Assembly (NCBI RefSeq): GCF_026619415.1
Contig: NZ_JAOVZR010000001.1
Location: 2,356,001 to 2,420,000, forward strand
Reading direction: 5' to 3'
DNA: 64,000 bases
From: Hoeflea algicola
GTDB lineage: Bacteria; Pseudomonadota; Alphaproteobacteria; Rhizobiales; Rhizobiaceae
Shown: piece after piece, positions 59,591 through 64,000 of the stretch
How positions within the stretch are numbered: the stretch's first letter is position 1
How the letters are laid out: each line of letters begins with the position of its first letter
Notes under the pieces: model-generated
Database searches by the model: none
Told to the model about the DNA's origin: nothing
Seen by the model: only the letters and a program-made list of their open reading frames with translations
Translations under genes and position numbers: made by a program

Positions 59591-60174
59591 ATGGCAGGTC
59601 TTTTGGTGTTGAGCCGGTCTATCGACCGGATCAATGAGTTTTTGGGCGCAATGTTGCCTGGCTGGTGCTCGCGGCAGTACTGATCAGCGCTGGAAACGCG
59701 ACAATCCGCAAAGTCTTTGACACCTCGTCAAATGCTTGGCTGGAAGTCCAGTGGTACTTGTTCGGGGCGGTTTTCCTGGTCGCAGCAGCATACACGCTGC
59801 AGAAGAACGAGCATATCCGCATCGACTTCATTTCCAACATGTTGAGCAAACGGACGCGTGACTGGATCGATCTGATTTGTCACGTCGTGTTCCTGATGCC
59901 GTTTACACTGCTGATCACCTATCTGGCACTCCCCTGGGTGCTCAAATCCTACAATTCGGGCGAGATATCAGCCAATGCCGGCGGCCTCATTCTCTGGCCA
60001 GCCAAGATCCTGGTGCTGATCGGGTTTTCGCTACTAACACTGCAGGGCATTTCCGAAATAATCAAACGATGGGCTGTGATAACCGGCCGGATCGATGATC
60101 CGTGGGTTACGCACGATAACCCGCCCTCGGTCGAGGAAATGCTGCAGAACATGCCCGAGGAGCAGGAGAAATGA
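59591..60174 (+). pseudogene. dctQ: TRAP transporter small permease (DctQ), apparently frameshifted near its N-terminus
   Basis: The ATG at 59591 has a strong GGAGG and begins MAGLLVLSRSIDRINEFLG, a normal DctQ start, but this frame ends at 59683. From about 59644 the normal family sequence (GRNVAWLVLAAVLISAGNATIRKVFDTSSNAWLEVQWY) continues in the next frame to 60174. One base appears missing in the GGG run at 59644-59646. The C-terminal part has four membrane helices. Translation from an internal codon would lose the first helix. It may be a true mutation or a sequencing or assembly error. Confidence 0.8.
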
Positions 60175-61958
60175 TCGATATTATTGCGCATAACCTGGCG
60201 CCGATCATGTTCATCTCCGTCATGGCGATGCTGCTTATCGGCTATCCCGTCGCCTTTACCCTCGCCGCCGGCGGCCTGCTCTTCTTCGTCATTGGCGTCG
60301 AGGTTTCTCATATTTCCCCGGAAATCCGGCTGTTCTGGCCTCTGCTGCAAGCCCATCCCGAGCGCATCTACGGGATCATGTACAACGACACCCTGTTGGC
60401 GATTCCGTTTTTTACATTCATGGGGCTCATTCTCGAACGATCCGGCATGGCCGAGGATCTGCTTGATACCATCGGGCAGCTGTTCGGTCCGATCCGCGGC
60501 GGTCTTTCTTATGCGGTTGTTCTGGTTGGCGCGCTGCTGGCCGCCACCACCGGTGTCGTCGCCGCTTCGGTGATCGCCATGGGGTTGATCTCGTTGCCGA
60601 TCATGCTGCGCTACGGCTACAACCGGTCGCTGGCAACCGGCACCATCGCTGCCGCCGGAACCTTGGCCCAGATCGTGCCGCCCTCACTGGTTCTCATCGT
60701 CATGGCCGACCAACTCGGCCGTTCCGTGGGAGACATGTATGTCGGCGCGCTTTATCCGGCGCTGATCATCGTCGCCGCCTATTGCCTCTACATATTCGCA
60801 GTCACGTTGATCAAGCCGGATTGGGCCCCTGCCCTGCCGGTAGAAGCCCGCACGCTTGGCCGCGGCATAAAATCGCTGATCGCCATTCTAGTACTTTCTG
60901 TCGCCATGCATTTCTTCGCCTACGAGTTCATTTTCGATGGCTTGCGGTTCGAGACGAGGTTCGTCTGGTCTGCCACCAGCGCGGCGGCTTTTGCATTGGC
61001 TGTTTCGTTGGCCAACAGCCACTTCCAACTCGGCATCATGTCGCGCCTGGCCGAGCGTGTGGTGATTGTGCTCATTCCACCGCTGGCGTTGATCTTTCTG
61101 GTGCTCGGAACCATTTTCCTCGGCATCGCCACCCCGACCGAAGGCGGCGCGATGGGCGCCACCGGAGCCCTGGTACTGGCCACCATCAAACGCCGCATGG
61201 GCTTCGTCATGCTCAAGCAGGCACTGGATTCGACCACCCGTCTTTCCGCTTTCGTCATGTTCATCCTGATCGGCGCGCGGGTGTTCGGCCTCACCTTCTA
61301 CGGCGTGAACGGCAATCTCTGGATCGAGGAATTGCTATTGGGGCTGCCGGGCGGGACAACCGGCTTCCTGGTGGTTGTCACCATTCTCGTCTTTGTTCTC
61401 GGCTGCTTCCTCGATTTCTTCGAGATCGCCTTCATCATGGTGCCTCTGTTGGCGCCGGTTGCCGAAAAGCTCGGAATCGATCTGATCTGGTTCGGGATCA
61501 TCCTGGGCATCAACCTGCAGACCTCCTTCCTGACGCCGCCATTCGGGTTCGCCCTGTTCTATCTGCGGTCGATCGCACCCAGCAAGAAGTGGAAGGATGC
61601 ACCTTCAGGAAGATGGCTGCCGGGGGTCAAGACCACCGAAATCTACAAGGGGGCGGTGCCCTACATCATCATCCAGTTTATTGTCATCCTGATTGTTATT
61701 GCGTTCCCTGAACTGGTGACCCACTACAAGACCGAACGGCCCGCGCGTGATCCAAACTTGCAGATCACGATCCCCGGCTTCGATGACAATGCTTTGGGCG
61801 GCGGGCTGCCCGGACTTGGACTGCCGCCGAGCGAAAACTCCAACGGATTGCCCGGGCTCACCCTTCCCAGCCTCGGTCTTCCAGGAGAAACCCCGAGCGC
61901 TCAACCCGAGCCCGCGGCGCCGGCCTTCAATCTGGGCGAACCGCCAAAGTTCGACTGA
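60171..61958 (+). CDS. dctM: TRAP transporter large permease (DctM)
   Basis: 595 aa. It overlaps dctQ by 4 nt. Twelve or more membrane helices carry DctM motifs such as LAIPFFTFMGLILERSGMAEDLLD, GVVAASVIAMGLISLPIMLRYGYN, FLGIATPTEGGAMGATGALV, and LQTSFLTPPFGFALFYLRSIAP. It is the sodium- or proton-coupled symport component. The last 75 residues after the final helix form a GLP-rich tail not usual in the family. Confidence 0.93.
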   Translation: MIDIIAHNLAPIMFISVMAMLLIGYPVAFTLAAGGLLFFVIGVEVSHISPEIRLFWPLLQAHPERIYGIMYNDTLLAIPFFTFMGLILERSGMAEDLLDTIGQLFGPIRGGLSYAVVLVGALLAATTGVVAASVIAMGLISLPIMLRYGYNRSLATGTIAAAGTLAQIVPPSLVLIVMADQLGRSVGDMYVGALYPALIIVAAYCLYIFAVTLIKPDWAPALPVEARTLGRGIKSLIAILVLSVAMHFFAYEFIFDGLRFETRFVWSATSAAAFALAVSLANSHFQLGIMSRLAERVVIVLIPPLALIFLVLGTIFLGIATPTEGGAMGATGALVLATIKRRMGFVMLKQALDSTTRLSAFVMFILIGARVFGLTFYGVNGNLWIEELLLGLPGGTTGFLVVVTILVFVLGCFLDFFEIAFIMVPLLAPVAEKLGIDLIWFGIILGINLQTSFLTPPFGFALFYLRSIAPSKKWKDAPSGRWLPGVKTTEIYKGAVPYIIIQFIVILIVIAFPELVTHYKTERPARDPNLQITIPGFDDNALGGGLPGLGLPPSENSNGLPGLTLPSLGLPGETPSAQPEPAAPAFNLGEPPKFD

Positions 61959-61982
61959 TCCAAACAGCCGTCGATCTGAGAG

Positions 61983-62015
61983 GCCCGAAACCAGACTGGT
62001 TTCGGGCTTTCTTTC
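61983..62015 (+). terminator. Rho-independent terminator of dctQM
   Basis: GCCCGAAACC (61983-61992) and GGTTTCGGGC (61998-62007) are exact complements around AGACT, followed by TTTCTTTC. It begins 24 nt after the dctM stop. Confidence 0.88.
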
Positions 62016-62352
62016 TGCAATCCACAATAAGAGTGCTTCGCAAGGCTGAACCATTCTGACATGTCGGATTGGTTCAGCGCCGAAGGGCTTGGAAAGGGCC
62101 ACATTCGGCGCGCAGCCCAACAGAAGCCCGCGCCGGATGGACGGATACCTCCCGGCCCTTATGGCTTCCACATGATCATGCAGGTTCGGCGGGAACCCAT
62201 ATGGCCAAGCATCTTCGAACGATGTCATCGCATCGCCCTTGTCGCTTCCCGATAGACCAACCACGCGAGACAGAAACGGTGTTGCTTCGCTTCAGCCCCG
62301 AGGTGGCTTGAAGTCGTTCGGTGCGGCCTTGTCGCAGATAATCCCCATAGAC
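62016..62352. other. Gene-free stretch between convergent dctM and dctP
   Basis: About 340 bp between two terminators. Open frames exist on both strands (62061-62255 plus; a minus frame across the dctM end), but neither has a recognisable family, a ribosome-binding site or coding-like composition that would support it. Confidence 0.5.
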
Positions 62353-62385
62353 AAAAAAGCCGGGGGGCGCTCAGCACCCCCCGGC
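62353..62385 (-). terminator. Rho-independent terminator of dctP
   Basis: On the minus strand GCCGGGGGG (62385-62377) pairs with CCCCCCGGC (62367-62359) exactly around 9 nt, followed by TTTTTT (62358-62353). It lies 28 nt after the dctP stop. Confidence 0.9.
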
Positions 62386-62412
62386 AATTCAAGACCCTCA
62401 GACGTAAGCAGC

Positions 62413-63833
<1,421 letters not shown>

Positions 63834-64000
63834 ATGCACAATGGGCTCGTGGCGATACCCGCCGACATCCGGACCTTCGATGGATACACTTGGCACGCCG
63901 CGCCGGATCAATATGTCCGGGCGGCCGTCAAGGGCTCTGGGGTCCTGCCGGTGGTGGTGCCCGCGCTCGAAGACGGCGTCGATGTCGATATGCTGCTCGA
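63834..64000 (+). CDS. Class I glutamine amidotransferase / gamma-glutamyl-GABA hydrolase family, N-terminal part
   Basis: 55 codons are seen before the window ends. The start MHNGLVAIPADIRTFDGYTW and AAPDQYVRAAVKGSGVLPVVVPALEDGVDVDMLL match the N-terminus of peptidase C26 proteins (PuuD-like), which cleave gamma-glutamyl amides such as gamma-glutamyl-GABA. The catalytic Cys and His lie beyond the edge. ATG 63834 has AAGGAAAG about 6 nt upstream. Confidence 0.85.
   Translation, partial: MHNGLVAIPADIRTFDGYTWHAAPDQYVRAAVKGSGVLPVVVPALEDGVDVDMLL

Noticed and set aside
61605..62264. A 219-codon minus-strand frame across the dctM end
   Set aside because: It crosses the dctM terminator and the dctM coding end, and has no family match or ribosome-binding site; the part beyond dctM is too little to support a gene.

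Overview
The window is GC-rich, with tightly packed, overlapping genes. The gene families (GapR-like DUF2312, aa3-type oxidase subunit IV beside split pntA genes, heterotetrameric sarcosine oxidase, fused indolepyruvate oxidoreductase, NnrU/NnrS/NnrR, DUF992) point to an alphaproteobacterium of the Rhizobiales/Hyphomicrobiales, perhaps a Hoeflea-like marine member of the Rhizobiaceae/Phyllobacteriaceae. The genus is inferred from family composition only; no database comparison was possible.

Region 1 (1-11236) is the right-hand part of an integrated phage or phage-like element. A leftward early operon encodes two DNA methyltransferases, a DEDD exonuclease, a GapR-like protein, an HNH homing-type endonuclease, an Enc34/DUF2815-type ssDNA-binding protein, a DUF2800 PD-(D/E)XK nuclease, a helicase, a DUF4406 protein and a RusA resolvase. 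It faces a rightward repressor-excisionase-integrase group across a 167-bp operator region. The element ends at a 45-bp copy of the 3' half of a tRNA-Val(GAC) gene, taken as the right attachment site. No virion genes are in view. The leftmost gene, a C5-cytosine methyltransferase, runs off the edge. Six leftward genes end in the same tetrapeptide (GVFG or a close variant), five of them at a start/stop overlap; this is the most unusual signal seen.

Region 2 (11237-26600) starts with a CHASE-PAS-GGDEF-EAL protein and then holds a complete clade-I nitrous oxide reductase cluster, nosRZDFYLX, on the minus strand. It is followed by nnrU, nnrS, nnrR and a DUF1858 gene. Three FNR/NnrR-type boxes (TTG-N8-CAA or TTGAT-N4-ATCAA-like) precede nosR, nnrS/nnrR and the DUF1858 gene, which suggests one NO/anoxia regulon. 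nosF reads through its expected stop into nosY.

Region 3 (26755-40256): an envelope phosphoglycerol-transferase-like sulfatase-fold protein, then a glycogen operon glgP-glgB-glgC-glgA-pgm-glgX with mostly 1-4-bp overlaps, and a MaoC hydratase. Region 4 (40293-45797): a sarcosine oxidase operon soxB-(cupin)-soxD-soxA-soxG. Region 5 (46132-51331): rpsU, a TPR lipoprotein, a DUF992 protein, proton-translocating transhydrogenase pntA1-pntA2-pntB, and an aa3 oxidase subunit IV.

Region 6 (51447-64000): a FeeM-like N-acyltransferase beside a membrane GGDEF-EAL protein, a fused indolepyruvate ferredoxin oxidoreductase, an SDR, a TRAP transporter (dctQ apparently frameshifted, dctM with an unusual GLP-rich tail, dctP convergent), and the start of a gamma-glutamyl-GABA hydrolase-like class I amidotransferase.
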